Shown here in pieces: positions 11,754 through 21,776 of a DNA stretch of 64,000 bases. A model generated the notes under the pieces. It saw only the letters and a program-made list of their open reading frames with translations, was not told the DNA's origin and ran no database searches. Source of the DNA: Rheum nobile (taxonomy: Eukaryota > Streptophyta > Magnoliopsida > Caryophyllales > Polygonaceae); contig WOAB01000109.1 in the NCBI GenBank assembly GCA_027886185.1, positions 10,706,501 through 10,770,500 on the forward strand, in the 5' to 3' direction. Made by a program: the position numbers and the translations under genes. Position 1 is the first letter of the stretch. Each line of letters starts with the position of its first letter.

Positions 11754-12887
11754 TGTTAGGAAACGGAACTCTAGAAATTAGGTTCCCCTGAGAGTTCCGT
11801 TCCTCAGTTTCTCTACTTTTGAAGATGACAAATATTATGATACTAATGTTTTATCTCAAATATGTGTTATAAGGAACCACATGAATTTACCAAAGGCAGG
11901 AAAGCCAAACAGAACTAGGGAACCAAAGGAACAAGACAGCTGAAGGAATCTAGAGGAACCCAGGTGTGCCCAGAAATGAAGCTTGCGATATTGCGATTCC
12001 CGAGAAATCTGGGGACACACAACCTCAGACAAAAGGAGTCGAAAACGACTTGTCCGAAGCTTCCAAAATCCTGCCAAGGTCCAAGAGCTAAAGAACAAGA
12101 TGCCTAGAGAACCTCTACCTCGGACAGAGACGATGAAAGCGACATGACATGAAGACGTCACTGTCCAGAAGACGGTTCCCAAGCGGCCAGCTTAGTCAAC
12201 CTCGGACGAAAGCGTTTGGACAATGACATTGCAAGGATCGTCTGAGGTAGTTGACCAACCAAGAGAGATTTAGAGCTGCCTAGGTTGTTTGCATATGCCA
12301 AGAACAACGTGAATCAAGGAGAACCACTCAATCTAGAGCAAGCTCAATCTGTGGGAACCCAGAGAGGATCGAGCTGCGAATAAGCCTCTATAAAAGGAAG
12401 ACTAACCCAAGGGTTATCTTCAAGCACTGAAACACGACTCACACTCATTAGCAAATATCTAGTGTGAACCTCCAAACAAGATCATCAAAGCAAACCGAGA
12501 TCAAGAGGAACCAGTCAAGGAAGAAGAGCTGAGTGCTAAGTTCCTGTGACTGTAAGTGATAGTTCCTAGGTGCGAAAGTATGTTTCTTGGATTGATTATT
12601 GATTGTGTTAAGTTATCTAGGATTGTCTAACTGTGTGTAAGGCAAAGGAACTGTGTGTTCGTTCCTAGGATAAGCTGTAACCAAAAGAGATAAGAAATCA
12701 AGAAGTAGACTTTGAAATCCTTTCGAAAGAAAGGTAGTGATTTTTATCCTAGATTGCTAGTTGGCAATCAAAGATTTCCACTATAAGGAACTGGTCATTT
12801 GTTTGATTGTTTATTTCCGCTGTGAAAGGAACTAAGAATTGATATTATGAGTTCCTTAAGTTTTTATCTAACAATCACGATCCTACA
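11754..12887 (+). repeat. 5' LTR of element C
   Basis: 1,134 bp, TG...CA, nearly identical to 28,467-29,599. The first 50 bases contain an inverted repeat (ACGGAACTCT at 11,763-11,772 against AGAGTTCCGT at about 11,792-11,801). The TATA box is at 12,389. Confidence 0.95.
12389..12397 (+). promoter_or_regulatory. Probable LTR TATA box (element C)
   Basis: TATAAAAGG, conserved in the 3' LTR at 29,102-29,110. It is followed 25-40 bp later by a stretch suited to transcript initiation. Motif evidence only. Confidence 0.65.
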
Positions 12888-12889
12888 AT

Positions 12890-12901
12890 TGGTATCAGAG
12901 C
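12890..12901 (+). other. Primer binding site of element C
   Basis: TGGTATCAGAGC two bases after the LTR end; complementary to initiator Met tRNA 3' end. Confidence 0.88.
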
Positions 12902-12937
12902 GGGAAAAGCTCTAGATCTTTGTTAAGTTTGCAGATC

Positions 12938-14965
12938 ATGTCTCAACCAAGCAAGTTTGAGCTCGAAATCTCCACCAATAAGCCACATCTCCGAAAGAAA
13001 GGAGAAGAAACATGGTGGGAAAAGTGCATGGAAAGCCACATCAAGACCAACGACTACCAATGCTGGAGGATAGTCGAAAATGGAGATGGCCACGTCGATC
13101 TTACCATGAAGGAAGAAGACTGGAAACTAGAACACTATGTCATCATGGAAAAGAATGCCAAGGCAAGACAGTTTATCCTCAATGGATTGGACAGAGAGGA
13201 CATGGACAAAGTCATAGGCATCAAGACAGCCAAGGAGATGTGGAAAGCTCTCAAGGAGATGCATGAAGGAAGTGAGGAACTAAAGCAAAGCAGAAAGTTT
13301 GCTTTGGACCACACCTTCAAAATGATGGAAACTGAGACCATCTCAGAGTACTACTCTCGCTTCAACAGATTAATTGGAAAGTTGACGGCGGCGGGAGTTG
13401 ATCTTGATGAAGTCTCCAAGTCCTTAGTGATCATCAATGGACTCAACTCCAAGTTCACCCTTCTCAAGGGAATCATGAAGAACACTCCAGGCATCCAATC
13501 CCTTCCCTTGACCCAAGTCATAGGGAAACTGGAAGTTGAAGAAGGAGAGCACACTAAAGCCAATGCCGATAAGAAACTGGAGAAAGGAATCGCCCTTAAG
13601 ATCTCCAAAGCTTTCTCAAGGCTTGAGATGGAGCAAGAGAACTCAGACTTGGAAGAAGATGAGGACGAGCTAACATCCCTCTTCTCAAAGAATATCAAAA
13701 AATTCTTTGTGAATGGAAGGTTCCAAAAGGGCAGTTCCCCCTACAACGGACCCAGAAGGGATCTAAAGGAAGTCTCTTGTTACGAGTGCAAAGAGAAGGG
13801 ACACTACGCTAAGAACTGTCCCAACAAGGAAGACTCCAAGGAAGAAGAAAAACCTCAGAGAAAGAAGGCTCTCGTAGCCTCATGGGGAGAAGACTCAGAT
13901 GAGGAACTGGATCTGAGCGGCTTCGCTGGAGGAAGATGTCTCATGGCAAAAGGAGACTCAAGCGATTCAGAAGACCTTGAGGTAACTTCTGATGATCTCT
14001 TAAAATCTCTAGTTGATTGTGATAAGAAACAACTTCTTAAGATCATAAAGAAACTAGGGAAGGAAACCAGTTCCCTTCAACAGAAACTTGATGACTGCGA
14101 ATATGAAATTGCATGCTTAACTGTTGAGAATTCTGTTTGGAGTAAGAAACTTAATGAATCTGAAAAAGACCTAGCTGAAACTCACTCCAAGCTGATTGAT
14201 ATTAGGAACGTGCATGCTAGTCACCTTAAAATCTGCAAATCTTGCGATGAAACTGGCATAGATTCTATTAAAGTTCCTTTGCATGCTAACTCTATTGGAA
14301 ATGAAATGCTTCAGTCCATTATTGATAGGTTAGACAATCTCACTGATTCCATTAATAAAAAAACGATAAATCAAACTGTCTTTGTGAGACAACGTCATGG
14401 AATAGGATATGTCAACAACAAGGATAACAATGATGCTGAAAATGAAAAGGCCAGACGAGAACTTGTTGAGATGAATGAGAACCTCAGCATTGCTCTTGCC
14501 ACCTCTCGTGACAGGAATCAGTTCCTATCAGAGAAGATCATGGTGCTTGAGAACAAGGCTGAGGTTGCCAAACGTCTCAATGAAGGTTCTCAAAGCCCTA
14601 AGAGGGAACCAAAAGGAAAAGAAAAAATGACTCCTGAAAATCAATGGTTCACCAATTCTTTTGCTCACAAAAGATATATTGACATGACCCATAGCAAGGT
14701 TAGAAACAATGTTGATTTTAACAAAAGGAAAACTGAAAAACCTTTTAGGCCAGGAAAAGGAAAATATGGACATGTTATTTACAATCGTTTGTGTACCTAC
14801 TGCGGTAAGAATGATCATTACAACACTGATTGTGCTAAGAAAAGGAACTTTGAAAGGGAGAAAAGTGCTTATCACCAGGAAAGGAACCAATTCCCTGATT
14901 ATTCACAAACTCGAAATGCTAATCCCCCCAGTAAAGCCAAGCTTCGCTGGGTTCAGAAATCTTAG
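12938..14965 (+). CDS. Element C gag protein
   Basis: Uninterrupted frame of about 675 codons. The ATG at 12,938 (MSQPSKFELE) is the best start; the frame is open a few codons upstream but without an earlier ATG. Residues 20-200 match the copia gag (UBN2/DUF4219) type, with WWEKCMESHI and AKEMWKALKEMHEG. A CCHC knuckle, CYECKEKGHYAKNC, lies at about residues 284-297. A long acidic, coiled-coil-like segment follows, and a second knuckle CTYCGKNDHYNTDC lies near the C terminus. The extended gag with a second knuckle fits Sireviruses. It would assemble particles and bind RNA. It ends at TAG, in the same frame as the protease that follows. Confidence 0.9.
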   Translation: MSQPSKFELEISTNKPHLRKKGEETWWEKCMESHIKTNDYQCWRIVENGDGHVDLTMKEEDWKLEHYVIMEKNAKARQFILNGLDREDMDKVIGIKTAKEMWKALKEMHEGSEELKQSRKFALDHTFKMMETETISEYYSRFNRLIGKLTAAGVDLDEVSKSLVIINGLNSKFTLLKGIMKNTPGIQSLPLTQVIGKLEVEEGEHTKANADKKLEKGIALKISKAFSRLEMEQENSDLEEDEDELTSLFSKNIKKFFVNGRFQKGSSPYNGPRRDLKEVSCYECKEKGHYAKNCPNKEDSKEEEKPQRKKALVASWGEDSDEELDLSGFAGGRCLMAKGDSSDSEDLEVTSDDLLKSLVDCDKKQLLKIIKKLGKETSSLQQKLDDCEYEIACLTVENSVWSKKLNESEKDLAETHSKLIDIRNVHASHLKICKSCDETGIDSIKVPLHANSIGNEMLQSIIDRLDNLTDSINKKTINQTVFVRQRHGIGYVNNKDNNDAENEKARRELVEMNENLSIALATSRDRNQFLSEKIMVLENKAEVAKRLNEGSQSPKREPKGKEKMTPENQWFTNSFAHKRYIDMTHSKVRNNVDFNKRKTEKPFRPGKGKYGHVIYNRLCTYCGKNDHYNTDCAKKRNFEREKSAYHQERNQFPDYSQTRNANPPSKAKLRWVQKS

Positions 14966-15948
14966 TTCCCTTGTGTGCAGAAAGAAGAGAGGCAACCCCA
15001 ACTATGGTACATTGACAGTGGTTGCTCATGCCATATGACCGGAAAAAGAAATCAAATGACCTCTCTTCAACCTCTCCAAGGAGGGAACATATCCTTTGGA
15101 GACAAAAGCAAAGGGAAAATCTGTGGAATAGGAACTATGAAACTCAACGATCACATTCAGGTAAACAAAGTTCACCTTGTTGATAGTCTTGGTTTTGATC
15201 TAATAAGTGTGTCACAGCTGTGTGATCAAGGAGACAATGAAGTCAAATTTAGATCAAACGAATGCTCAGTTCTTGACTCCTCGGGACAAATCATCCTAAA
15301 AGGAAAGAGATTCAAAAATGTTTACATTGTTGATCCATCCTTCATCCCCAAGGAGAAACTGTGTCTCTCAACCGTGAATGACCAAGCTGAGTTGTGACAC
15401 CAATGCCTCGGTCATGCTAGCACTAAGCTGATTCAAAAGCTACACTCAAAGGAACTAGTCAGAGGATTGCCAAAGCTGAGTGGCACATCTAAGGAACCAT
15501 GCTCTGACTGTGTAAAAGGAAAACAGGCTCGTAGTTCCTTCAAATCCAAAAACATGGTAAGCACCTCAAGGCCTCTTGAACTCATCCACATGGATCTTTG
15601 TGGACCCATGAGAGTTCAAAGCCTAGGAGGGAACATGTATTTTTTTGTTATTGTCGATGACTTCTCTCGCTTTACTTGGACCATTTTCATTAAATCTAAA
15701 AGTGAAGTCATTGATCGCTTTAAAGATCTGGTTCCCTTGTTAGAAAAATCTCTTGATTGTTCACTAAATGCTATTCGGTCTGACCATGGTACCGAATTCG
15801 AAAATGGAGAATTTCTAACCATTTGCAGTGAGCATGGCATCGATCACAACTTCTCTGCACCATACACTCCTCAACATAATGGAGTAGTAGAAATGAAGAA
15901 CAGGACCTTGAAGGACATGGCTCGAACTATGCTGATCTCAAATGGACT
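14966..15948 (+). pseudogene. Element C protease and integrase, first part
   Basis: Continues the gag frame after the TAG. Aspartic protease active site YIDSGCSCHMTG at about 15,007-15,042. A TGA at 15,395-15,397 stands where copia elements have Trp in the LWHxxLGH zinc-binding motif (TGG to TGA). Integrase then shows HQCLGHAS, the CSDCVKGKQ Cys pair, HMDLCGP (first catalytic Asp), IRSDHGTEF (second Asp) and NGVVEMKNRTL (third, Glu; Met replaces the usual Arg). Coding stops at the D insertion at 15,948 and resumes at 23,159. Confidence 0.9.
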
Positions 15949-17330
15949 TGATAACAGGTTTTTGTCGTTCTAAAAACTGCTATGCAAAATATCCAAACAA
16001 ACCCTAAACCGTAGTCCTAGGTAAGTAAAGGTCGAATCCACAGGGAGGCGAATTCTGTCTATGTATGCAAATTATGTGTCAAAGCAAAGTAACCAAAGGG
16101 GGGTTTTGTGAGTTTTAGTAATCTAAGCATGCAAAAGGGTAAACAAAGTAAAAGTTGATGAAATCAGTAATGGAAAAAAGCACTTAGTCAAGCAACATCC
16201 ACTATTCGTATGACAAGTTGATCCTAGATACTCATTCAAAATCTCATGCAATGGTAGTTCCAATTCCTTTTCAGATATAACTAATAGCACAACCAGATAC
16301 TATTAGCACTAACTAATTAAACAACCCTGAAACTATCAAGATTCAGTTTAACAGCAGCTTTACGGATATGAATATAGTTGGATACAATTCTAGCATAAAA
16401 CAACAAGCTTTTATCCTAGAATGTAAATCAATTCTCTTCTGCATAAGACTAGCACAACCAGATACTAGTACGATGCAGTTGCTACTCTGAAATAGATATG
16501 CTCAACCAGTAACAATCTAGATCTAGCAATCAATCAATACCAACAAACCCTAGATGCGTCCAAATAGAGATTATCAATATCAATCATAAACAACTTAAGA
16601 AAGAGAAAGATAAAAACCATGCAATAGATTAAGAACAAGAATCTCACAACTTAATCCAAACGAAAGCTTCAGCGTCTGACTAAGTCAGGGAGGCTTAGTT
16701 CTTCATAACAAGGTACGTAGAAATAAATTAGGGTTTCAAGAGATGATCCAAGATTATGATAGATGACATGCCTCTCTTTTCCCTTAAATACTAAAGGAAA
16801 TAAAATCTAAAATTAACCTAAAATGAAATAATAAAACGTAATAAAAATAATCCAAATAAAACAAATATGGAAAACACGTTCGGCGGGCTTCTGACAGCGG
16901 CGGCGGTCGCCGTAATGTTCACGGCGGGCGCCGTCGCTGTTCTTCGGTTCAGCTCTTGCGACACTTCCGTAGAAACGCCATAACTTTTGATTCCCAACTC
17001 GGATTGCGCTCATATTTTGAGGACTTGCAGTAGACGTCAAGATCTAACTCCTCGAATTAGAATCACTCCATTTGGACATCGGAGTAGAGAGAAAGAACCA
17101 ATTGAATTCAGCCTATGGTTCTTCTACTCTTCATTGCACTCCTCTTTCTCGTCTTCTCATGTGGTTTCTTCCTCAGTGTCTCATATGATATCCAAAACCG
17201 CTCAAACACCTCCAAATACACCAACTTCGCCCCCAAATGCCATACACATGAATGTGTCTAAATCTACCCGAATGGCACCAATAAAACCTCTATTGACTCT
17301 TACTTAAGCCCTACAAAGTAGTGCTTATCA
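15949..17330 (-). repeat. 3' LTR of element D (left copy)
   Basis: 1,382 bp, matched end to end by 21,777-23,158 with scattered substitutions (for example TGCAAAATATCC here against TGTAAAATATCC). It contains a GC-rich palindromic cluster at 16,880-16,938 with GCGGCGGTCGCCGT and ACGGCGGGCGCCGT, and a TATTTAAG motif on the minus strand near 16,785 that may be the promoter. Confidence 0.95.
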
Positions 17331-18899
17331 AATCACCCCATGCTTAGACCTTTGCTCGTCCTCGAGTAAACTAATAAAGAGTCCACTCCTCCAATGTAGC
17401 ATCCAAGGTCTCAAGAAGCATATCCTCCAACTAAGAGTCACCTAACCCATGCCTAGCTCCTGGCACCAATCTTATTCACAACACAACAACAACTCAACAA
17501 GCTAAAGGGGCAAGCAGAGTACTTCCCCAAAGCTAACCCGGACATCCAAAAGTGTGAGTAACCTCTAATCCTAGCCTCCATCTATTGCTCCTTATGTCTC
17601 CCAGAGTGACCTACCCGACAATCCTTCTTTGACTCCTCTTCTTATGACGCCTCGCCAAGAATAGAGAGGAATCCTAAAAATCACTCTTCTTCTTTTCGCT
17701 CATTTTGCCAAGGTGCCCTTTCGGGTTTTCACCAAGCCACTCATTTCATTTTCCAATAGATGTGCTCACATAAGCTCACGTCACTCTTGACCTCATATTA
17801 CCCCATCCTAATGCTGGTCCAAGCCACCTGCTTATTGCCTAGGCCGCCCTTTCGGGTTTTCGACCTATCCCAGGATTTTTATGATAGCCTTTTTCATTTT
17901 TTTTTGGCTCTTTTCATTTTTTTTTCATTTTTTCTCCTCAACATCGTAGCAAGTATAAAACTCCACCCCATGCTTAAACATTGCATTGTCCTCAATGTAA
18001 TGAAAGACAAAAGAATAAAGCACAGGGAAAAGCAAAAAAATAACTCACAACGTTGCCGAGCTGGCTGGGACACTTCCTTGTTGCTGGCGGTGTAGTCATA
18101 AAAGCTCCTATCCAGGATGTCTGGCATCAACGCCATTATCTTCATCTACCGTGCAACCATAAGAAACCACTGGTGAGTAGTGGTAATCAAACAATGCGGG
18201 GCTGCACGGCCTTCAACTCTATCAACTCCTACCACGCAACCAAGATGAACCACTCTGGTGAAGTAGTGGTCAGACAGGGGGACGGGGTTGCATGGCCTTC
18301 AAAAATAGGCCCAGATGTCATCGTGGTTGGGCCCTGGTATTCCTCCTCTCCAGATGTCGACTGCAGGGCCATCATCGTTGCCAAGTAAAAGTAGGGTGAA
18401 TGTAATCTTCCGTTAGCAATATGATGTGCACCTCTCCGTGGAGAATCTGAACAGCTGGATAATTTTTATTTTATTTTATTTTTACTTTTTCTCCCCGTTT
18501 AAGGTCTTTTCGGGGTATCTTATTTTCGTCTTTTGCTCCCCGTTTAAGGTTTTTTTCGGGGCCCATTTTTTTTTTGATTTTTTTTTACCTGAGAAAGTGC
18601 GGCGGTCGCTGTGAAGGGTGCGTCGGTCGCCGTAATTGCGGTGGTCGCCGTTTTTAGGTCGTGGCCAACTTTCTTGGCGAGGCAATTGCGGCGGTCGCCG
18701 TAAGGTTTGCGGCGGGCGCCGTGAACAACATCTTTGTTTTTTCGCGCTTCCTGCAGGTTAGTTCGACAACGAAAAGAAAAACTAAAAGGAAAAACAAAAG
18801 AAAAGACTAAGGGAAAGGGAAATAAACTAACTAACCTCGGGTTGCCTCCCGAGTAGCGCCTTAGTTAATGTCGTGGCTCGACATACTACTCGAACAACC
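17331..18899 (-). other. Non-coding interior of element D where pol should be
   Basis: Reading leftwards from the end of the protease frame there is no RT, RNase H or integrase motif on either strand. Contents: a cluster of CGGCGGTCGCCGT-type palindromes at 18,598-18,722, two copies of a CTCCCCGTTTAAGGT segment (about 18,492 and 18,536), poly-T tracts, and a likely polypurine tract (CATGGGGTGATT on the minus strand, at about 17,332-17,343) next to the LTR. Confidence 0.75.
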
Positions 18900-20609
18900 T
18901 CAATCCATATCGCCAGGTTCCTTGGGAACCTTCTTAATCCATACCTCCTTTCTGAACCAGTCATGGAAAGGTTTGAACCTTAGACCATTCTTCTTCTTCC
19001 TTGGCTTCTCCATCTTGACCTTCTTGGTCGCGTCTACCCCATGCTTAGATCGATCCGGGGGGTGTTTAACCTTAACTTCAGGGACCTGCACCAAAGAGGG
19101 AGCGAGCTTCTCGCTCGGAGTTAGCAGCAAAGGTGATTTACCTGGTAGCTCCGGAGGGAGCTTATAGCAAGCATCCCACTCAGTAACACCTTCCTGCAAG
19201 TCAGTAGATATAGCAATATCCAAGCTAGAATCAACAAAAAGTGGTGGGTCATCTAGGGGGTCCTCATCAAAAACATCTTTCACCACAGGCTCAAGGGTAT
19301 CAATTGCACACAAAGAAAGATCATTAGAAGGAAATTTTCTGGCTTCATAGATATTGTAGTTAATAGTTTGGCCATCAAATTCTATGGTTAAAGAACCAGT
19401 ACTCACGTTGATCTTAGTGTTTGCAGTTTTCAAGAAGGGTCTCCCTAACAAAATAGGGGCTACATGCATATCATGTTCCATATCAAGCACATAGAAGTCA
19501 GCAGGAAAAGTAAGATCACCAACCCTAACCAAAACATCCTCCATAATCCCTAAAGGACGCACACTAGATCTATCAGCTAACTGAATGGAAATATTGGTCG
19601 CATGCATGGGTCCTAATCCTAAGGATTCACAAAGAGATGACGGTAAGACATTAATGGAAGCACCCAAATTTAACCTAGCTTTGGGAAACTTGGTACTTCC
19701 AATAGTGACTGGGATGGTAAACATACCTGGGTCGCCACATTTATTTGGTAAGCGCTTTTGAAAAATCACCGATACATGCTCGCTTACCTTGACCTTCTTC
19801 TTGCTGTTCCGATCTTGATTCCTCTTTGTGGTGCACATATGCTTCAAGAACTTGGCATAACGAGGGACAGACTTGATCAAATTTAGGAGAGGCATGTTGA
19901 CCTCAACGTTTTTGAACATCTCAAACATGTCCTTGTCTTGTGCAAGTGGCTTGGTACGCTTCAAAGCAGATGGGAATGGCGCAACAGGCTTCCACTCAGG
20001 AAAAATCGGGGGTACATACTCCTTCTCAGCCTCAGCATCGACTTCAGAGGGGCGGCGGGCGCCGTGTGTTTCGCGGCGGCCGCCGTGAATGTCATCAGGA
20101 TTTTCGAGAAAAGTTTCACCGTCACGGCGGTCGCCGTAATTGTTGCGGCGGTCGCCGTAATTTTTATCCTCCAGGTCGAGAGCAGCGTCCCTTTCGCGGC
20201 GGTCGCCGTTTTCACGGCGGTCGCCGTCACTGTTCTGCTTCAAATCCTCTTGTTCTTCCTCGTTGGCCTCAGATTTATCCTCCTCATCGAGTCTCTTCCC
20301 GCTCCTCAGAGTTATAGCACTGACGTTCCTAATATTCGGGTTCACTTCCGTTTGAGATGGAAGTTTACCAGAATCATTTGCATCCAGTTTATTTACCACT
20401 TGAGAAATCTGACCAAATTGCCTCTCCAGGTTCTGAATGCTAGCTTGTGTACTTTCCTGGAACTGTATGTGGCTCTTGGTCAACTTAGCAACATTAAGGT
20501 TCACGTTGGTAACACTCTCATTAAGGTTCACGTTGCTCTGCATCAGCATCTTCATCATATCCTCCATGGATGATGAAGGATTCGAGCTCTGCCCTTGCGG
20601 TCTCGGCAC
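18900..20609 (-). CDS. Element D gag C-terminal region and aspartic protease-like domain
   Basis: Open frame of 569 codons, the longest clean frame in D. Residues 1-110: helical, Asn/Gln-rich gag tail with IRNVSAITLRSGKRL, a hallmark of Athila-group gag. Residues about 125-185: repeated GDRR, GGRR and GARR tetrapeptides encoded by the GC palindromes. Residues about 235-420: Athila-type protease block with ARLNLGASINVLPSSL, IQLADRS, PADFYVLDME and APILLGRPFLKTA. The normal catalytic DLGAS is NLGAS here, so peptidase activity is doubtful. The C-terminal part is Lys-rich. No RT follows. It may once have been fused to the upstream gag frames, since stops separate them. Confidence 0.85.
   Translation of the reverse strand: MPRPQGQSSNPSSSMEDMMKMLMQSNVNLNESVTNVNLNVAKLTKSHIQFQESTQASIQNLERQFGQISQVVNKLDANDSGKLPSQTEVNPNIRNVSAITLRSGKRLDEEDKSEANEEEQEDLKQNSDGDRRENGDRRERDAALDLEDKNYGDRRNNYGDRRDGETFLENPDDIHGGRRETHGARRPSEVDAEAEKEYVPPIFPEWKPVAPFPSALKRTKPLAQDKDMFEMFKNVEVNMPLLNLIKSVPRYAKFLKHMCTTKRNQDRNSKKKVKVSEHVSVIFQKRLPNKCGDPGMFTIPVTIGSTKFPKARLNLGASINVLPSSLCESLGLGPMHATNISIQLADRSSVRPLGIMEDVLVRVGDLTFPADFYVLDMEHDMHVAPILLGRPFLKTANTKINVSTGSLTIEFDGQTINYNIYEARKFPSNDLSLCAIDTLEPVVKDVFDEDPLDDPPLFVDSSLDIAISTDLQEGVTEWDACYKLPPELPGKSPLLLTPSEKLAPSLVQVPEVKVKHPPDRSKHGVDATKKVKMEKPRKKKNGLRFKPFHDWFRKEVWIKKVPKEPGDMD
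20045..20232 (-). repeat. In-frame GC-rich palindromic repeats within element D gag
   Basis: Seven GGCGACCGCCGT-like units (minus strand) and their GGCGCCCGCCG variants lie within the gag-protease frame and are translated GDRR, GARR or GGRR, spaced 4-30 residues apart. All units keep the same reading frame although their spacers differ, so selection for an open frame, or insertion in multiples of three, has acted. The same DNA motif is non-coding in the LTRs of D and B. Confidence 0.88.
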
Positions 20610-21701
20610 ATAGGGTTGCCTAGGTTATGGAGGGTTACCCTGTTATTGCTGTGGTTCTGGGTCTCTCCATCTGAAATTGGGATGATCCCTCCAACCAGGA
20701 TTGTATGTATTGGAGTAGGGATCATGCCTGGGCCTCTGCTGATATCCTCCCACTGTATTCACTTCCTCTTGTAGAGTAGGACATGAATCAGTAGGATGCA
20801 AGTAGTCACGACAGATCTCACAAGCCTTAGCCTGCTGAGGCGTACCTTTCAGTTTCAAACGCCTCACTTCCTCTCTCAGCACATCAAAATCAGCCTGATC
20901 AATTTTTGCTTGAGAACCCGCAACAACCAAGCGTTGGGAGCCTCTCCCACTGTATTGCCTAGAGTCATCAGCCAATGTAGCAAATATCTCTAGAGCCTCT
21001 TCATAGGTCCTGTTCAGAATATTACCACCACATGCAGAATTGACCATCCGACGGTCATCTTCACGGAGTCCTCCATGCAGATAAAGAATCAGATCATGAT
21101 TAGCATAGCCATGGTAGGGGCAACTCTTCACCAGTTTCTTGAAGCGCTCATAATAATCATAGAGAGACTCATTAGAAAGTTGCTCTATGTTGTAGATTTT
21201 CTTCTTGAGCTGATTAGACTTGATTGCCGGAAAGTATTTATCAAGAAACACCTTCTTCAAATTCACCCAAGTAGTGATGCTTCCTGGGGGTAGAGAATGA
21301 TACTAGTCCTTAGCGGAGTCCTTTAGAGAAAAGGAAAATACCCTCAACCTCATCTGATCTTCAGTAATGTCAGACGGCCTCATACTGGTGCAGACCTCAA
21401 GGAACTCATCCAGATGCTGAATAGGATCCTCAAGCGGGGTTCCACTGAATTTCGGGAGTAAATGGACTACTCCTGTCTTGAGCTCAAATTTAACCCCTTC
21501 ACCCAGAGTAGGGAATTGCACAACACGAGTGGGTTGCTCCAAGTTAGGAGCTGTCAAGGACTCCAGAGTGACACGTTGATCAGCCATTCTTTCAGCTTCC
21601 TGAAATAGCAAATTCGCAGCCCTGCGAGCCTGAAGAAAAGTTCTTTCGATTTCTGGATCAAAAACTAGAGGTAGATTATTAGTAACACGGGTGTGAACCA
21701 A
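20610..21701 (-). pseudogene. Element D gag, N-terminal part (interrupted)
   Basis: Starts MVHTRVTNNLPLVFDPEIER at 21,701, the standard Athila gag opening. It then reads LPKFSGTPLEDPIQHLDEFLEVC, interrupted by TAG at about 21,301 in a place where relatives have Trp. The frame continues as NLKKVFLDKYFPAIKSNQLKKKI and YERFKKLVKSCPYHGY (the retrotransposon gag domain), then one zinc-finger-like motif CEICRDYLHPTDSC. Further stops at about 20,640 and 20,622 separate it from the next frame. It would supply the particle protein. The TGG-to-TAG change is consistent with decay after insertion. Confidence 0.88.
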
Positions 21702-21756
21702 AAGATAGGTTCACACCAAAATTGGCACACAAATCACACAAAAATAGAAAGTGCCT

Positions 21757-21776
21757 CCCCGGCAACAGCGCCAATT
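21757..21776 (-). other. Primer binding site of element D
   Basis: On the minus strand TTGGCGCTGTTGCCGGGGA follows the LTR end. It resembles the Athila-type site complementary to Asp tRNA, with one base different from the usual TGGCGCCGTTGCCGG. Confidence 0.85.

Noticed and set aside
13012..14890. Antisense and shifted frames over the Sirevirus gag
   Set aside because: Shadows of the real gag frame, which has the zinc knuckles and the copia gag domain.
19873..20573. Plus-strand frames of up to 211 codons opposite the element D gag
   Set aside because: Val/Ala-rich translation of the palindromic repeats in antisense; the minus frame carries the recognised gag-protease signatures.
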